Of a stretch of 64,000 bases of DNA, positions 43,591 to 54,736 are shown piece after piece. The DNA comes from Rhynchopus euleeides (taxonomy: Eukaryota; Euglenozoa; Diplonemea; Diplonemida; Diplonemidae). A program made the translations under genes and the position numbers. The number at the start of each line of letters is the position of its first letter. Position 1 is the first letter of the stretch. The stretch covers positions 588,379 to 652,378 of the forward strand of contig OY723254.1 in the NCBI GenBank assembly GCA_963210315.1. The letters run 5' to 3'. Below the pieces are notes generated by a model, which searched no databases, was not told the origin of the DNA, and saw only the letters and a list, made by a program, of their open reading frames with translations.

Positions 43591-44771
43591 CTCGGTTTTT
43601 GACGTGCCTGAGAATGAAGTGGTGGAGGTCGAGGGGTGACGGAGTGAGGGAGTGAGGGCGAGAGGGAGACAGAGGGGGGTTTGGGGGAGGGGATGGAGGA
43701 GGGGGAAGGGGGAATGAGGGCCATCGACATCTGCAGGGGCTCCCCGAGCAAACCTGCACAGCTGCGGGGGAGGGGAGGGGGGAGGGGGTGATTCCACCAG
43801 AATCCCCCCTCCCCCACCCTCGCAACCCCTCCCCCGCTTTTGGCCTGACAAAAATCTGGCCCAACCCACTCGCCAACCTCCACCTCCACCCACCCTCTCG
43901 CTCGCTCTCAAAAGAAAACCCGAGGCGCGTGCACAGAACCAACGAGCGTGCTTCTGCAACACGCCAACCCAGACCCCAGACCCCCTGCTGATTCTTTCCT
44001 GTTTTCTCTGCCGGGCTCGGGGAAGAGGAAGGCCCGGGAAAAACCCCCTCCCACCCCCCGCCCCGACCCCAGCAACGCCCGGTGATCCAGACAGGCTTGG
44101 CTCCCCTTCTCTGGCACAACCCCTCGCCTTGCTCGAGAGGGTCGTGCAGAGCCTCAAAGACAGATGATACTGATGATACTGACGCAATAAAAATGAAGGG
44201 GGTAGGGTAGGGTGGGGTGTGTGTGTGTGTGGGGAGGAACGCACTATGCATGCATGCTTTGATCGTCGGAAGTACACCCCCCCCCCCCCCCAACCCCAGC
44301 CCCACACAGCATGACAGCGTCTGCTTGACAAAGAAAACATGAAGCCTAGAGGCTAGGGTGAGACGAGAATACGAGAGAGAGAGATGGGGCCCATGGGGGG
44401 GATGGGGGTCGGGAGGCGATCAACGATCGAGACAAACGGACGGACGACAAACAAGCGCAACGGAACGTACGGTGATTTTCTTCTTCTTCTTCTTCTCCTT
44501 CCCACAATATCTCGCTCTCTCTCCCCCTCGTCCTGCTCTACCACCCACCCACCCCACGCAACCATGGGCCCTGGTGTTGCATTTCACAGGCAACGCACTC
44601 ACCCCCTGATGAACCGGGAAGCCCATCCCACTGCGTGTCGCGACGTGGCCCGTTGTTGATATGGGGGAGAGCGATTGGCTAAAGGCACAAAGCTTCAGTA
44701 TTACTCAGGAGCCTCGCCGCCTGTGTCTGGCTGGCCCTGGGGAAACATGGGGGGCGGGCTCGCTGCTGGTA
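43591..44771. other. Spacer
   Basis: Purine-rich repeats (43655-43710), a (GT)n near 44217-44232, a C-run at 44277-44291 and a (TTC)n at 44477-44495. Long frames through it are arginine/glycine-rich artefacts. No gene is supported. Confidence 0.55.
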
Positions 44772-46744
44772 TCACGCAGAGAACTTGACCTTGCGGCCAG
44801 TCGGCTTCTTCAGGGGAACAACGGAGTCGACAGACGCGCGGTGCTCAGCGTCACGCTTGGCCTTCTTGCTGCGGGTGATCTGCTTCATCGCTTGTTGCTG
44901 TTCATGGCGTGGGGGTTTGATGGCGAATGGGTGGGTGTGTGAGGAGGGGGGGGTCTTCACATCACAGTCAGGAATCCCACCAGGGGCTGCAAATTCTCAC
45001 TACACGGAACAACACCAAAAAGAATCACAGAGGGCATCACGCTGTGGATAACAACGGGGCGCAGCTTTCCCACCGGGGTGGGGAAGCTGTGCCCGGCACA
45101 CAGAAGAGAGAGAAGAGATGCACACCTCAAGCGTCTGCTTCTTGGCACGCTTCTCCACACGGCGCTCCTTGCGCTCCGCCTTCATGTCAGTCAGGTGGTC
45201 CAGCATGGTCTTCCGCTGCTCCTTCTTGGGCTCGCTCTCCTCCTTGATGTTGTCGATCAGCTTCAGCGCCATGTCCTTGTCTGTGACGTACACCTTGCGC
45301 TTCTTCTGCTTCTTGGACGCGTCGCCCTCTTGTGCCGCTGCGCTTCCCTTCCCCTCCTTCGCCTTGGCACCCTCAACCAGCTGGTTTTCCAGCTTCCGCT
45401 TCTTCCCGGCAACCACCTCACCAGCAGCGTTGGTGCGGAAACGCAGCGACCGCACCTCAGCAAGGGACTGCGAGAGGATGACGTGTGGCAGTGGAGCTCC
45501 AAAGAGAGCAGGGCATGAGGGCGTTATGGTGTCAGGTGGTGCACTCGGATGGAATATACGTGTGTGTGGCCCGGGCATGGCCCGGGTTTTTTTAGAATGG
45601 GGGGTGTGTGATCTGCGCATCTCGCAACAAAAGGCCTATGTGAGCAGCCCATACCTTCTGCTTCTTCTCCTCCGCCTTGAGCACCTCCTCAGGCATGTGC
45701 GTGATGCGCAGCTTGATGCTCAGGATGCCGCTCTTGTTCGTCTCCGCCAGACCGTTAGGGTCCACCTTGATGCCATGCGGGTACGCTGTGGTGGTGGTGT
45801 AGGTGCTGCTGCCCAACGTGGCACAGCAGGGGGGCAACAAGATGCGAACAGAAGCCCCTCCCTGGGGACGTGCTGACTCCGAGCCACTCTGGGCAGTGTT
45901 TGCTGCCGGCGATCCTTATCCAGGCAACACAACACTTTATGAAGAGCGGCAGGCATACTGGTGTTCAGCACCCACCTCTTCGAGTGCTCGAGGGTGTCGA
46001 CGTGCATCCGGTCCTCGCCCATGCTGCACTTAATCTTCTGCACCGGTATTTTGTGCAGCGTCACCTCGCAGAACAGAATCTGCTTCCTCACGCTGATGTT
46101 CCAACGGTGCGGGGGCACGGGGAAGTCCTCAATGGCATCCTTCTCCTCCTTCTTCTCTGCCGCCTTATACTGTGGGTGTGGGTGTAGGGTGTGGGGGGGT
46201 CATGTTGTCCGGAGGCGACCATCCCAGAACCTCCAAACCATGCCATCGGCAGGGGGGATGGGAAACACAAAGGCGGCGTCACTACTCTCTTCCCCCTCCT
46301 CCACTGCGTTGTTCGAGAGCAACAGCCACTTTGAGTGAGCTGTGCAGTTGGCAGTGTTCTGCATACCAGAGCGCCCGTCTTCTCAAGCTCTTTCCGGCGG
46401 GCTTGGCGTTGTGCCGTCGCTGTGGCCCTCTCGCCCTGAAGCTTTTCAAGTTCGCTGATATTTTGTGTCACCTGTGTGCAGCGTGGTGGCGGGAGGGGTT
46501 GGGGTTGAGGGTGATGATCTGCAGCCAAACCGGCACAACAGAACACAGGAGAAAGGAGCGGCACACAACACGGCATGCCCTCCACCACCAGCAAGCCACA
46601 TGCCTTCTTCTTCGACCCCGGGATCAGCTGCTTCCGTTTTGCCTTCGTTGCTTTCGCCGCAACTCTGCGCGCCTTGCGCGTCGCCTTCCCTGCTTGCGCC
46701 TGGACACCGTCATGCCCAGGGCGGGCCTGCGTCTTCTTTCCCAT
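44772..46744 (-). CDS. Lysine-rich protein with CS/Hsp20-like core, six exons
   Basis: Proposed exons: 46744-46604, 46471-46367, 46169-45976, 45808-45655, 45467-45126 and 44897-44772. They join in frame to 353 residues. The N-terminus (MGKKTQARPGHDG..., ATRKARRVAAKATKAKRK) and C-terminal third (KKQKKRKVYV, ERKERRVEKRAKKQ, SKKAKRD) are highly basic and nucleolar-like. The middle (WNISVRKQILFCEVTLHKI ... ILSIKLRITHMP) has alternating strands like a CS/Hsp20 or PIH1-type domain. Together this suggests a nucleolar or ribosome/snoRNP assembly factor, but no named family is claimed. Intron 1 appears to use a GC-AG donor (AAG|GCATG). Intron 3 needs a GTGGGT donor to keep frame, with two possible acceptors three bases apart (45808 or 45805). 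Confidence 0.78.
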
Positions 46745-47224
46745 CTTGTGTGTAAGGCCCTGTTAGATCGGCGGGGGGATGGGTGAAGAGCAACAGGTGC
46801 AGATGCGGCAGAACGCAGCCCCTCCCACACCCTGCTCCGAACCACCCCACAGCAAAAAAAATGGCAAGGGGGAAGGCGGGTGGGTGGGCGGGGGCATCGC
46901 ATCCATCCAACACATCGGTCTTCACACCGCCACTTGAGATAACTGCCGGGGCGGTCCATCCCGCCGCCGAGGGTGAGTGGGCGGGGGGTGGGGAGTGGGG
47001 AGCGGTGAGGCTTCTGGAAACCCTTCCCCCCCCTCTAGGTGCAGACAAGCGAGCTGCATCAACCGAACACAGCAGGGTGCCACACACACACACACACACA
47101 CACACCCCACCCCACCAGCCGCAGGTTTCTGCCACACACACACACAGGACAGAATCGGACACCCGCTCCCCTCCTCTCCCCCCTCCCCCTCCCCACACAC
47201 CGCACCACCCCTCTGCTGCAGGCG
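46745..47224. other. Spacer with (AC)n microsatellite
   Basis: An (AC)n run lies at about 47080-47104, with a second ACACAC tract at 47134-47146. The remainder is C/G-rich and non-coding. It contains the leader of the lysine-rich gene. Confidence 0.7.
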
Positions 47225-48637
47225 TCACTCGAGGACAGGCTCTTTCTTCAGCCTTTCACTCTTCTGGAGGTCCTGGCGCAGCTGATCCAACACGTTTGGG
47301 TTGTGCTTATACTTCGCCCTCTGAGAGGCGTCCCCCTGCGACGCGTCACGGAACCTGCTCGACGGGTGCACCGTGCTCCCTCCGGGAGGCGGGACGCCGA
47401 CACCACCACCCCACGCCACCCGCTTCTGGTGCGCCTCCTCATCTGCGGGCTTCTCAAACAGCACCTTGCGGATGGGGCCCATGCCCTTCCCGATAGGGTT
47501 CTTCAGGAAATGCGCCGTGGGGGTCGGGTTGGTGTCAGCGAGATGTGCTTTTGTCCTGTTGGTGACAGACCCTTTGAAGTGGTGTGTCGACCGCGCCCAG
47601 TTGTCGGAGAGGTAGGACTCGTGGTGCACGATGATGGTGTCGACGCATCTCGCGATGTACCGCCCTGCTGGCGTGTCGCGGAGGTGGACCGTCACGGTGT
47701 CGACATTCACAGTCACGCATGCGGGGTATTCCTTGGCAGACTCGCTCAGCTCCATCACGCTGTTGACAACATCCATCACTCGAGACCAGGAGTGCAGGAT
47801 ATGTCTCACCTTGATGCACGGAGCCCCATCGTACTGCAGCACCTCCCAGTCGCACACCAGCCCTTTGGCGTAGCTCTGCAGATCCGACGCGGTGTCGACG
47901 TCCGACAGGTCGTGCGCCTCAGGGGTCTCGAAGTCGTATGTCTTCGTCCCATCGGACTTTGTCCTGCGGACAACAGGTGTCCAGTCCGGGCGATCCATCA
48001 ACTGGCGCTCCTTATCGAGGAAGGCGGCAAGGGTGAAGTCAAGCTCGGAGACACCCTGTGAGTAAGTCGTGGTGAGGTAGATGACGCAGGTGTTCCCCTT
48101 CAGCATGATCTCAATTGGGTAGTGCTTCCGGTCCACGATAACCCTGTCGTTCAGCCTGTTGTAGAGGAAGTAGGGGAAGCGGGTCGTGTCGAAGCGGAAG
48201 GTGCGGCAGAGGGACTGGAACTTCCCCTCCCAGCGCACGACATCCCAGTCGCTGTGCAGGGTGCGCTTCCGCATCTTGAACTGATGGGTGTTGTCTGGCA
48301 TCCCGCGGCTGCTCGAATCCTCAACGCTGAACTCAGAGCCGTGGGGGCCGTGCCCCCCCTGCGTCATCATGCCTCGGACAAGGCCCCGCTTCTTCTGCTC
48401 GACGTTGCTCCTGTCGAGCCCAACCAGCATCGCCTCGTTAGCGACATCTGCATAGAACCCTTTGTCTGTGAGCTGCTGCTCAGGGCTGAACGCAAATGTC
48501 TTCCCCTTCCGCTGCAGGTCACGCCGTGTCCAGTGCAGATCTGGATGCACATCAGCCTCGTTGAAGCTATAGGCGTTACCCTTCAACGGGCGCAGGCCTA
48601 GCTCGGCGATGCGCTTCGGGTCTGCGGTTACCGGCAT
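47225..48637 (-). CDS. Conserved-looking 470-aa protein with possible PCD-like region
   Basis: An uninterrupted frame from the ATG encoding MPVTADPKRIAEL. The N-terminal 150 residues are soluble and charged (HWTRRDLQRKGK, SSSRGMPDNTHQFKMRKR). The central part contains FRFDTTRFPYFLYNRLNDRV and a stretch VRHILHSWSRVMDVVNSVMELSESA..YP..VTVNVDTVTVHL. The helix-strand pattern and spacing of that stretch resemble pterin-4a-carbinolamine dehydratase-like domains, but the His-His catalytic pair is not obvious. The C-terminus is basic and polar (KYKHNPNVLDQLRQDLQKSERLKKE). No signal peptide or membrane span. Codon use matches its neighbours, so the gene is credible, while function is unknown. Confidence 0.75.
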   Translation of the reverse strand: MPVTADPKRIAELGLRPLKGNAYSFNEADVHPDLHWTRRDLQRKGKTFAFSPEQQLTDKGFYADVANEAMLVGLDRSNVEQKKRGLVRGMMTQGGHGPHGSEFSVEDSSSRGMPDNTHQFKMRKRTLHSDWDVVRWEGKFQSLCRTFRFDTTRFPYFLYNRLNDRVIVDRKHYPIEIMLKGNTCVIYLTTTYSQGVSELDFTLAAFLDKERQLMDRPDWTPVVRRTKSDGTKTYDFETPEAHDLSDVDTASDLQSYAKGLVCDWEVLQYDGAPCIKVRHILHSWSRVMDVVNSVMELSESAKEYPACVTVNVDTVTVHLRDTPAGRYIARCVDTIIVHHESYLSDNWARSTHHFKGSVTNRTKAHLADTNPTPTAHFLKNPIGKGMGPIRKVLFEKPADEEAHQKRVAWGGGVGVPPPGGSTVHPSSRFRDASQGDASQRAKYKHNPNVLDQLRQDLQKSERLKKEPVLE

Positions 48638-50045
48638 GGTCGGCTTCCAGCAGAGAACGGCACGGGTGCGGCGCATCGTGCCTTGCCACCGCAGAGGGTG
48701 GCAAGGCAGCACCCAAGCCGAACAACGACCTGCCTGGGAGGTGGGGGTGTTTGCCGGTTGTGGGGGCAGGGTGTGCAGAAGGGTTGTGTGTGTGCAGCGA
48801 TTGTATCAAAGTTCAAGGGGGGGGGGGTGGTGGGGGTGGGGCTGGGGGGGTGGGGGAGGGCTGTGCCGAACGTAAGGTCTCACCACAGACTGGCTCCTCA
48901 AGTGTGTACAAGATTCGTAATGCGGGGTTGAAGGCTTACAGATTTTGCAGTCGAGAGAAGGCGCGTGCACCCACCAGAGCGCTCTGCTCCATGTGATATT
49001 ACATCGATTTCTGTGGCAATCGCACACACAGGCAGAGGCGCAGACAACACAACATTTCCTGGGAGCACGGGGTGGGGATGCAGTGAGCTCTATCAAGGTG
49101 TCGGCATGAACAGCTGTGCACACCCAGGAAAAACGAGAAGAGGAAATGCTCCCGTTTCCCCCCCGAGTGCCAGGGGAGCGGGGTTTTGTGCGCATGCATG
49201 CAGGCATGCGTGTGAGCATGCGAGCGCATGGGGGGAGAGGGGACTCAGGGAATCGAAGAAGAAAGGCTTGCATTTGTTTAAACCCAAGAATCGAAGATCA
49301 ACTGAAAAAGGACAAGGCAAGACTCCTGTGGGGTGGGGGAGGAGACAGCCCCACACGGTGCTAACAGATAGAGAACGGCGCGGGGGGGTGGGAGGGGCCT
49401 TGTGGGATAGGTTTGTGTGGACGGTGCGGAGGGGGTGGGAGGCGGAGGGGTCGGGGGGGGGGGGGGGCACGGGGTGGGGGAGGTATCGGGGGATTTCCTG
49501 TGGTTCGGCAGGAATCCCACCTCCCCCCCTGCCACACCCCCTCTCCCTCCCTCACATTACCCCCCCCCCTCACGCACACCAAGCCCACACGTTGCCATGT
49601 GGAGCACACCAGAACAGCAGCTCTTTATGTGAGCTCCGCTGCCCCACAATGCCTCAACCCGTATGGGTCAAAGGCAGTTCAGACGGGGGGAGTGAGGGGG
49701 TGCGCATTTCGACCAGCTTCATTGGCAGGAGTGCAGAAAAGCGACCTATATCACTCAATGCCGTTATGGGGGACTTCGCTCATGCGTTGCAGAAGATTGA
49801 TGACAAAAAAGAAATCCGCCTCACAAAACCGGTTGTGGCACAGGATGTTTTTGACACACCGCAGCACACAGCGAAGGTTCAGAGTTTCTCTGATAGGAGA
49901 TACTCCGGCATCTCCTGCACATATGCCACTAAAAGGCACTGTTTGTACAAACAAAGGAAAGTATATTTTCGGTCGAAAAGGGGCCTCTACCCTGGTAACC
50001 ATGTCAGACACGCGGGAGGGAGGGGGGCGGGTCTCTTGGCAGGCT
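48638..50045. other. 1.4-kb spacer
   Basis: G-rich tracts (48819-48856 and 49383-49480) and a GCATGC-rich patch (49192-49220). A plus-strand frame through 49640-50000 has mixed composition but no recognisable domain. It lies downstream of the minus-strand oxygenase gene and is most likely its 3' flank. Confidence 0.55.
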
Positions 50046-52304
50046 TCAGACCCGCCCAACCCCACCCCCTCTCCCCCCTGCCTGACCCCAACGCGACTCC
50101 GGGGTGGACCTCTCCGCTGGGGGGTACTGCGCAGCCCTGACATAGCCGTCCTTCCCGAACATCCAGATCACCAGGTTCGCACGCCACCCCGACGACAGCT
50201 GCACCGCGCCGTGCCGCAGCAGGCCGCGGTGCATCAGCGCTGACCCCACTCTGCTGGGGATATGCACGCCGCCATCCTGCGTCACGCCTGTTGGGGCTCC
50301 CTGCTGCGGCGGTGCGGAGAAGGTCACCCCACTGCCTTCAAACTCACCCCCGAGGCACAGGTTGAAGGTGAAGGCAGATGCGTCGGAGTGTGTTGCGAGG
50401 GACACATCAGCCCCAACCTCATAGCGGATCGTGAAGGCGTAGTGCTCGGAGACATCCGCTGGGACAATATACTCGGGGTGCAGCAGCTGGGCGATGCGCG
50501 AGAGGTAACGCGATGCAATGTGTGAGATCGCAGTACCCATCCCTGCGTCCTCCAGGATCATGCCGAACCTGTTCATGCCGTTGGGCCTGCGGAAGGGGAT
50601 GCCCGACTGGTTGAGGTGGTGCAGCTCGTCTAACAGGTCTGTGCCGAAGCGGTCTGTGAAGAGCTGCATAGTGTGCACCCCTTCGGCATCCGTGGTGTGG
50701 ATGAGGTCCAGCAGTGCGCCCTCCTGCAGGGATGCACGTCCCTCTGCGGATGCGTCTTCCAGTAGCTCTGTGAACAGTGCGGCAATGTCAGGGCGGATGT
50801 AGGACTCGATGCCCGCGGCAGTGTAGAGGCCAGGGTGTTTCGGGCCGTATTCCCGGAGTGCGTCGAGGAAGAGTGGCCTGTGGGTCTCCCAGAAGGCCGC
50901 GTTCTCGTGCTCACCCCCCTCGTCCACCACGGCACCTGGTGCCCTCACAGACCTTGCCTTGGCAAGTGCCGAAACAGGAGAAGGGAGAGGAGGAGGAGGA
51001 GAGGGGGGTGGGAGTCCGGAGAGGCTGCCGCTGGGAGGCTTCACAGCGACGCCTCCGCTGGGCTGGCGCTCGGGTGTCCTCCTAGGTTTGCTTGTGGTGG
51101 AGGCAGGGGTTCCCGCAGGGTGAAGAGGCGCAGACAGGCCGCCGATCAGAGGCTTCATAGCAACACCACCGCTGGGTTGACGCTCGGGTGTCCTCTGAGG
51201 TTTGTTCGTTGTGGAGGCAGAAGGGGTTCCTGCAGTGTGAAGAGGCGCAGACAGTCCGCCGCTGGGAGGCTTCACAGCAACACCGCCACTGGGTTGACGC
51301 TCGGGTGTCCTCTGAGGCTTGTTTGTTGTGGAGGCAGAAGGGGTTCCTGCAGCGTGGAGGGGTGCAGACAGGCCGCCGCTCGGAGGCTTCACAGCAACAC
51401 CGCCACTGGGTTGACGCTCGGGTGTCCTCTGAGGCTTGTTTGTTGTGGAAGCAGAAGGGGTTCCTGCAGCGTGGAGGGGTGCAGACAGGCCGCCGCTCGG
51501 AGGCTTCACAGCAACACCGCCACTGGGTTGACGTTCGGGTTTCCTCTGAGGCTTGTTTGTTGTGGAGGCAGAAGGGGTTCCTGCAGTGTGAAGAGGCGCA
51601 GACAGTCCGCCGCTCGGAGGCTTCACAGCAACACCGCCACTGGGTTGACGCTCGGGTGTCCTCTGAGGCTTGTTTGTTTTGGAGGCAGAAGGGGTTCCTG
51701 CAGCGTGGAGGGGTGCAGACAGGCCGCCGCTGGGAGGCTTCATGGCAACACCACCGCTGGGTTGACGTTCGGGTTTCCTCTGAGGCTTATTCGTTGTGGA
51801 GGCAGAAGGGGTTCCTGCAGTGTGAAGAGGCGCAGACAGTCCGCCGCTGGGAGGCTTCACAGCAACACCGCCACTGGGTTGACGCTCGGGTTTCCTCTGA
51901 GGCTTGTTTGTTGTGGAGGCAGAAGGGGTTCTTGCAGCGTGGAGGGGTGCAGACAGGCCGCCCATCAGAGGCTTCACAGCGACACCACCGCTGGGTTGAC
52001 GTTCGGGTTTCCTTTCAGGTTTGTTCGTTGTGGAGGCAGACGGGGTTCCTGCAGTGTGGAGGGGTTCAGACAGCCCGCCACTGGGAGGCTTCATGGCAAC
52101 ACCGCCGCTGGGCCGACGCTCTCCATTGGGCCGACGCACGGGACCATCTCCGTAGGTCACCTGCGTCACATATTCTCTCTCAACACCTCCAGCTGCCACA
52201 CCAGGCCCGCCCTGCCCTGCCGCAGAGAGAGCCGCACCCGACACCGCCACAGGACCGTAGAGGGCAACACACAGCCCCACAAGGCACCACACAGAAGTGC
52301 GCAT
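50046..52304 (-). CDS. Secreted OGFOD2-like 2-oxoglutarate/Fe(II) oxygenase with 39-residue tandem repeat
   Basis: 752 residues. A signal peptide (CLVGLCVALYGPVAVSGAAL) starts the protein. From about residue 60 to 430 there are roughly 9.5 copies of a 39-residue unit (RQPSGGVAVKPPSGGLSAPL, then HTAGTPSASTTNKPQRKPE). The C-terminal half matches the OGFOD2/prolyl-hydroxylase-like family: RPNGMNRFG, then the double-stranded-helix core with HSD (H639, D641), distal His in RHGA (H698) and the 2OG-binding Arg in GWRANL (R708). Such enzymes hydroxylate protein or small substrates with Fe(II) and 2-oxoglutarate. The repeat is rich in Pro, Ser, Thr and Lys, so it may be a wall or matrix tether, or itself a substrate. 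That part is inference. Repeat units are nearly identical in DNA, so copy number probably varies. Confidence 0.9.
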   Translation of the reverse strand: MRTSVWCLVGLCVALYGPVAVSGAALSAAGQGGPGVAAGGVEREYVTQVTYGDGPVRRPNGERRPSGGVAMKPPSGGLSEPLHTAGTPSASTTNKPERKPERQPSGGVAVKPLMGGLSAPLHAARTPSASTTNKPQRKPERQPSGGVAVKPPSGGLSAPLHTAGTPSASTTNKPQRKPERQPSGGVAMKPPSGGLSAPLHAAGTPSASKTNKPQRTPERQPSGGVAVKPPSGGLSAPLHTAGTPSASTTNKPQRKPERQPSGGVAVKPPSGGLSAPLHAAGTPSASTTNKPQRTPERQPSGGVAVKPPSGGLSAPLHAAGTPSASTTNKPQRTPERQPSGGVAVKPPSGGLSAPLHTAGTPSASTTNKPQRTPERQPSGGVAMKPLIGGLSAPLHPAGTPASTTSKPRRTPERQPSGGVAVKPPSGSLSGLPPPSPPPPLPSPVSALAKARSVRAPGAVVDEGGEHENAAFWETHRPLFLDALREYGPKHPGLYTAAGIESYIRPDIAALFTELLEDASAEGRASLQEGALLDLIHTTDAEGVHTMQLFTDRFGTDLLDELHHLNQSGIPFRRPNGMNRFGMILEDAGMGTAISHIASRYLSRIAQLLHPEYIVPADVSEHYAFTIRYEVGADVSLATHSDASAFTFNLCLGGEFEGSGVTFSAPPQQGAPTGVTQDGGVHIPSRVGSALMHRGLLRHGAVQLSSGWRANLVIWMFGKDGYVRAAQYPPAERSTPESRWGQAGGRGGGVGRV
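51015..52125. repeat. 117-bp coding minisatellite
   Basis: Tandem 117-bp units within the oxygenase gene, each containing GGCGGACTGTC- or GGCGGCCTGTC-type sequence (minus strand) and CGCTCGGGT(G/T)TCCTCTGAGG (plus strand). About 9.5 copies differ by scattered substitutions; one unit is three bases shorter. The antisense frame is also open across the array because the unit length is a multiple of three. Confidence 0.95.
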
Positions 52305-53376
52305 CTTGCAGCCCCTTGCCCCTTTTGCCCCCTTCGCACACAGGCGGTGAGATGCCCGGCAAGAAAGACACTACTACCCCAAACCTGGTCTGCCTGTCAG
52401 GGAGGGTTGTGTCAGTGTTGAGGGAGAAACTACGTCGCAGGGCCACAGTGCAAGCGTGTTCCTCAGAGCTCTTGTTCCATTCAGCGATAAGGGGGAGGGG
52501 GAGGGGGTGGTGATGGGGAGGGGCGGGTGCGTGTGTGGGATGTTCAGAGGGGGGTTTGAGTGGTTGTGTGCCAGCAGCGGCAGGGTGGGGGGTTGCAGGC
52601 GTCGGTGCCGATCCCCACCTATCTGTGGGGCACACGCTGGCCTCCCCGACCCTCTTCTTTCGTGAAATACAGGATGGATACACTACAATATTTTTTTGTA
52701 ACAGAATCATTCAAGCCATGTCTCGGGCTTTGTATCTAAAAAAAAAGTGCCACACTGCGCTTTGATCTGCACGGCTGCTTCCGGTGTATTTTTTTTGGGT
52801 TGATTTCCACACCCCTCGATGGTGCTGTGGCTGTGGGTGCGGAGGAGGTGCAGACATGCACAAAACAAAAGCGCATGAAACAGTGCCCCGCCCACATCAA
52901 AGTGTGCGGATCACACACGGGGTCTTCGCTGCGGGGTGACTGTCAGTCCTGGGCAAGACGTTAAACTACCTGGGAGGGCTTCCCCAGACCATGACGGGTG
53001 CTTGCACCAGGAGTCTGAAACAGCCACTCATGCCTTGCGATGCTCAAGTGCCTGCTGGACCCCTATGTCCTTCAGGCCCCAAAGCAGGCAACGATATGGG
53101 AGCAACCTAACAGGGGAGGTGAAGAGGGCACGGGTCTTAGCCTGATGACACACTGCAACCTCAAGGTGACTGGCGACACCTCTCCCACAGTCTGCGGCGA
53201 CTCTGCCGTGGCGACAAGGCTTCCTGTCATGGGAGATCGCTGCGTGGATCAACGTGGCACCACCCGTGTGCTCGGCAGGTTGTTTCGGCACCTGTTTTCT
53301 CCGTGTCATGCTTTTCGTGAGCGTGTCAGGGATGTTGGCACACGCTGGGGAGGGTTTCACATGATGACATAACATA
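52305..53376. other. Spacer upstream of the oxygenase gene
   Basis: The leader of the oxygenase gene (52305-52500) is followed by G-rich and A/T-rich patches. Nothing else is recognised up to the pogo-like element. Confidence 0.55.
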
Positions 53377-53556
53377 CCGTAAACGGAAATATTGTGGACC
53401 GTAATAAAGGTGAACCGTACTATAGTTGGAACGTAAAAAAGATGGAACAAATGGGATTTTTCCGGAACTTGGAACATTTTTACGGTCCACCTATTTTACG
53501 GTTGGGATAGTGGACTTGGCGTTTTTTTTTTTTTTTTTTTTTTTACGAGTTCCTTC

Positions 53557-54736
53557 AGGGTATAAGATAGACTTTTTTTCTGGCGCCGTTTTCCGGTTTT
53601 TCTGGTTTTGAAAATTTTTCGCGCGCGCCTTCGGCGCGCGCGACCCGCGCAAACCCTCCCAGAATCTGAGAGGGCCCGGTGCCTGCGCGCGTCCTGTCGT
53701 ACTGAGGCTGCTTGGTGGGGCAGGCGCAGCAGCTGCTTTGAAAGTTTGGACTCTCGGTCAAAAAACCGGTCTGGTGCAATTTTCTTACGCAGGGGGGCGG
53801 AGCCCCAGCCGCCGGCGGCCACGGTAGTGAACATCTGTTCCCTACTGTCTGGATTCGCTTGTAAGTAGGAAGGCTTCGCTGTATCGCAGCCCGGCCAGCA
53901 GGAGATCACTGGTCCTTGAGGGTTCAACCTTCAGGGTGGAGGAGGACGGGGGAGCGACCACTCGCGACAGGTGTGCGTTGTGGGTGAAGTGGGTGCACGA
54001 CAGAATGGCCAAAGGGTCCACGAGATCTCTGCACACATTCCGTTATCGAGGAGATGGGCACCTAGCTGTGACGACAGGCAACAAACAAATCTCATCTGTT
54101 AGTTGCCCCCAATAGGCTTGGCGACCTTCAAGACTGCTTGAAAGTCGTTCGTGTTCTCGTCTCAGCCCTCCAGACAAGCAGATCTGTCTCGATTTGGTGG
54201 GCTGTCGCCATGTATTCGATGGCACTGAGTGACGCTGCACAGAGGCAGACGACACGGTGAACTCCAGCGGAAGTTACCCTACCTCCGCTGGAGTACACCG
54301 CCACGTGACCGTGTGTCTCCCATGAGTCTCAACTAGCGGGAGTCTTAGCGTACATTAGCTGGACAATAGACTCCCGTCTCCAGTACAGACTGCAGTCTTA
54401 GACTCCCTCTTAGACATGGTGGCTGGAGTCCACCATGTGCGCACCTTCAAAACAGAAGAGACCTGCATGACGAGGGCATCACCACCCACCGGGCCACCCG
54501 CTAGGTCCATTTTTTCTTCTCCACTTCTCTGCCTTCTTTGGACTATTTGAGCTCTGTGCGGATCACGATGGGGTCACTTTCTAGTTTTTTATGGCGTTTT
54601 TTCTGACTGTTTTACTGTCCCAAAGTCACAAAAAAACCGCCAAAAATGAGACCGACCTTTTTTTTTTTTCCAGAAAACCGGGAACCGGGAAACCCTGGTT
54701 TTGAAAACCGGAAAACCAGACCTATCTTATCCCCTG
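53557..54736. mobile_element. Nested 1.18-kb element with 8-bp target duplication
   Basis: GTTCCTTC occurs at 53549-53556 and again at 54737-54744. The insert begins AGGGTATAAGATAG (with the preceding C, CAGGG) and ends CTATCTTATCCCCTG, an inverted repeat. Eight-base duplication and CAGGG ends are typical of hAT elements. The deleted pogo copy at 11487-12290 lacks this insert at exactly this point, which proves it is a later insertion. Inside are copies of the CCACGGTAG and GTGCGGATC dispersed repeats and a GCGCGCCTTCGGCGCGC hairpin. Non-coding. Confidence 0.88.

Noticed and set aside
43591-44340. N-terminal extension of the ankyrin protein
   Set aside because: The frame stays open upstream but is Gly/Arg/Ser-rich and crosses a probable splice acceptor. 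The ATG at 43590 starts a normal-looking helix.
48965-50140. 391-codon plus-strand frame
   Set aside because: Mixed low-complexity sequence crossing G-runs. No domain, and it overlaps the 3' end of the oxygenase gene on the other strand.
50835-52421. 528-codon plus-strand Cys/Gly/Arg-rich frame
   Set aside because: Antisense shadow of the oxygenase. It stays open only because the 117-bp repeat is a multiple of three.
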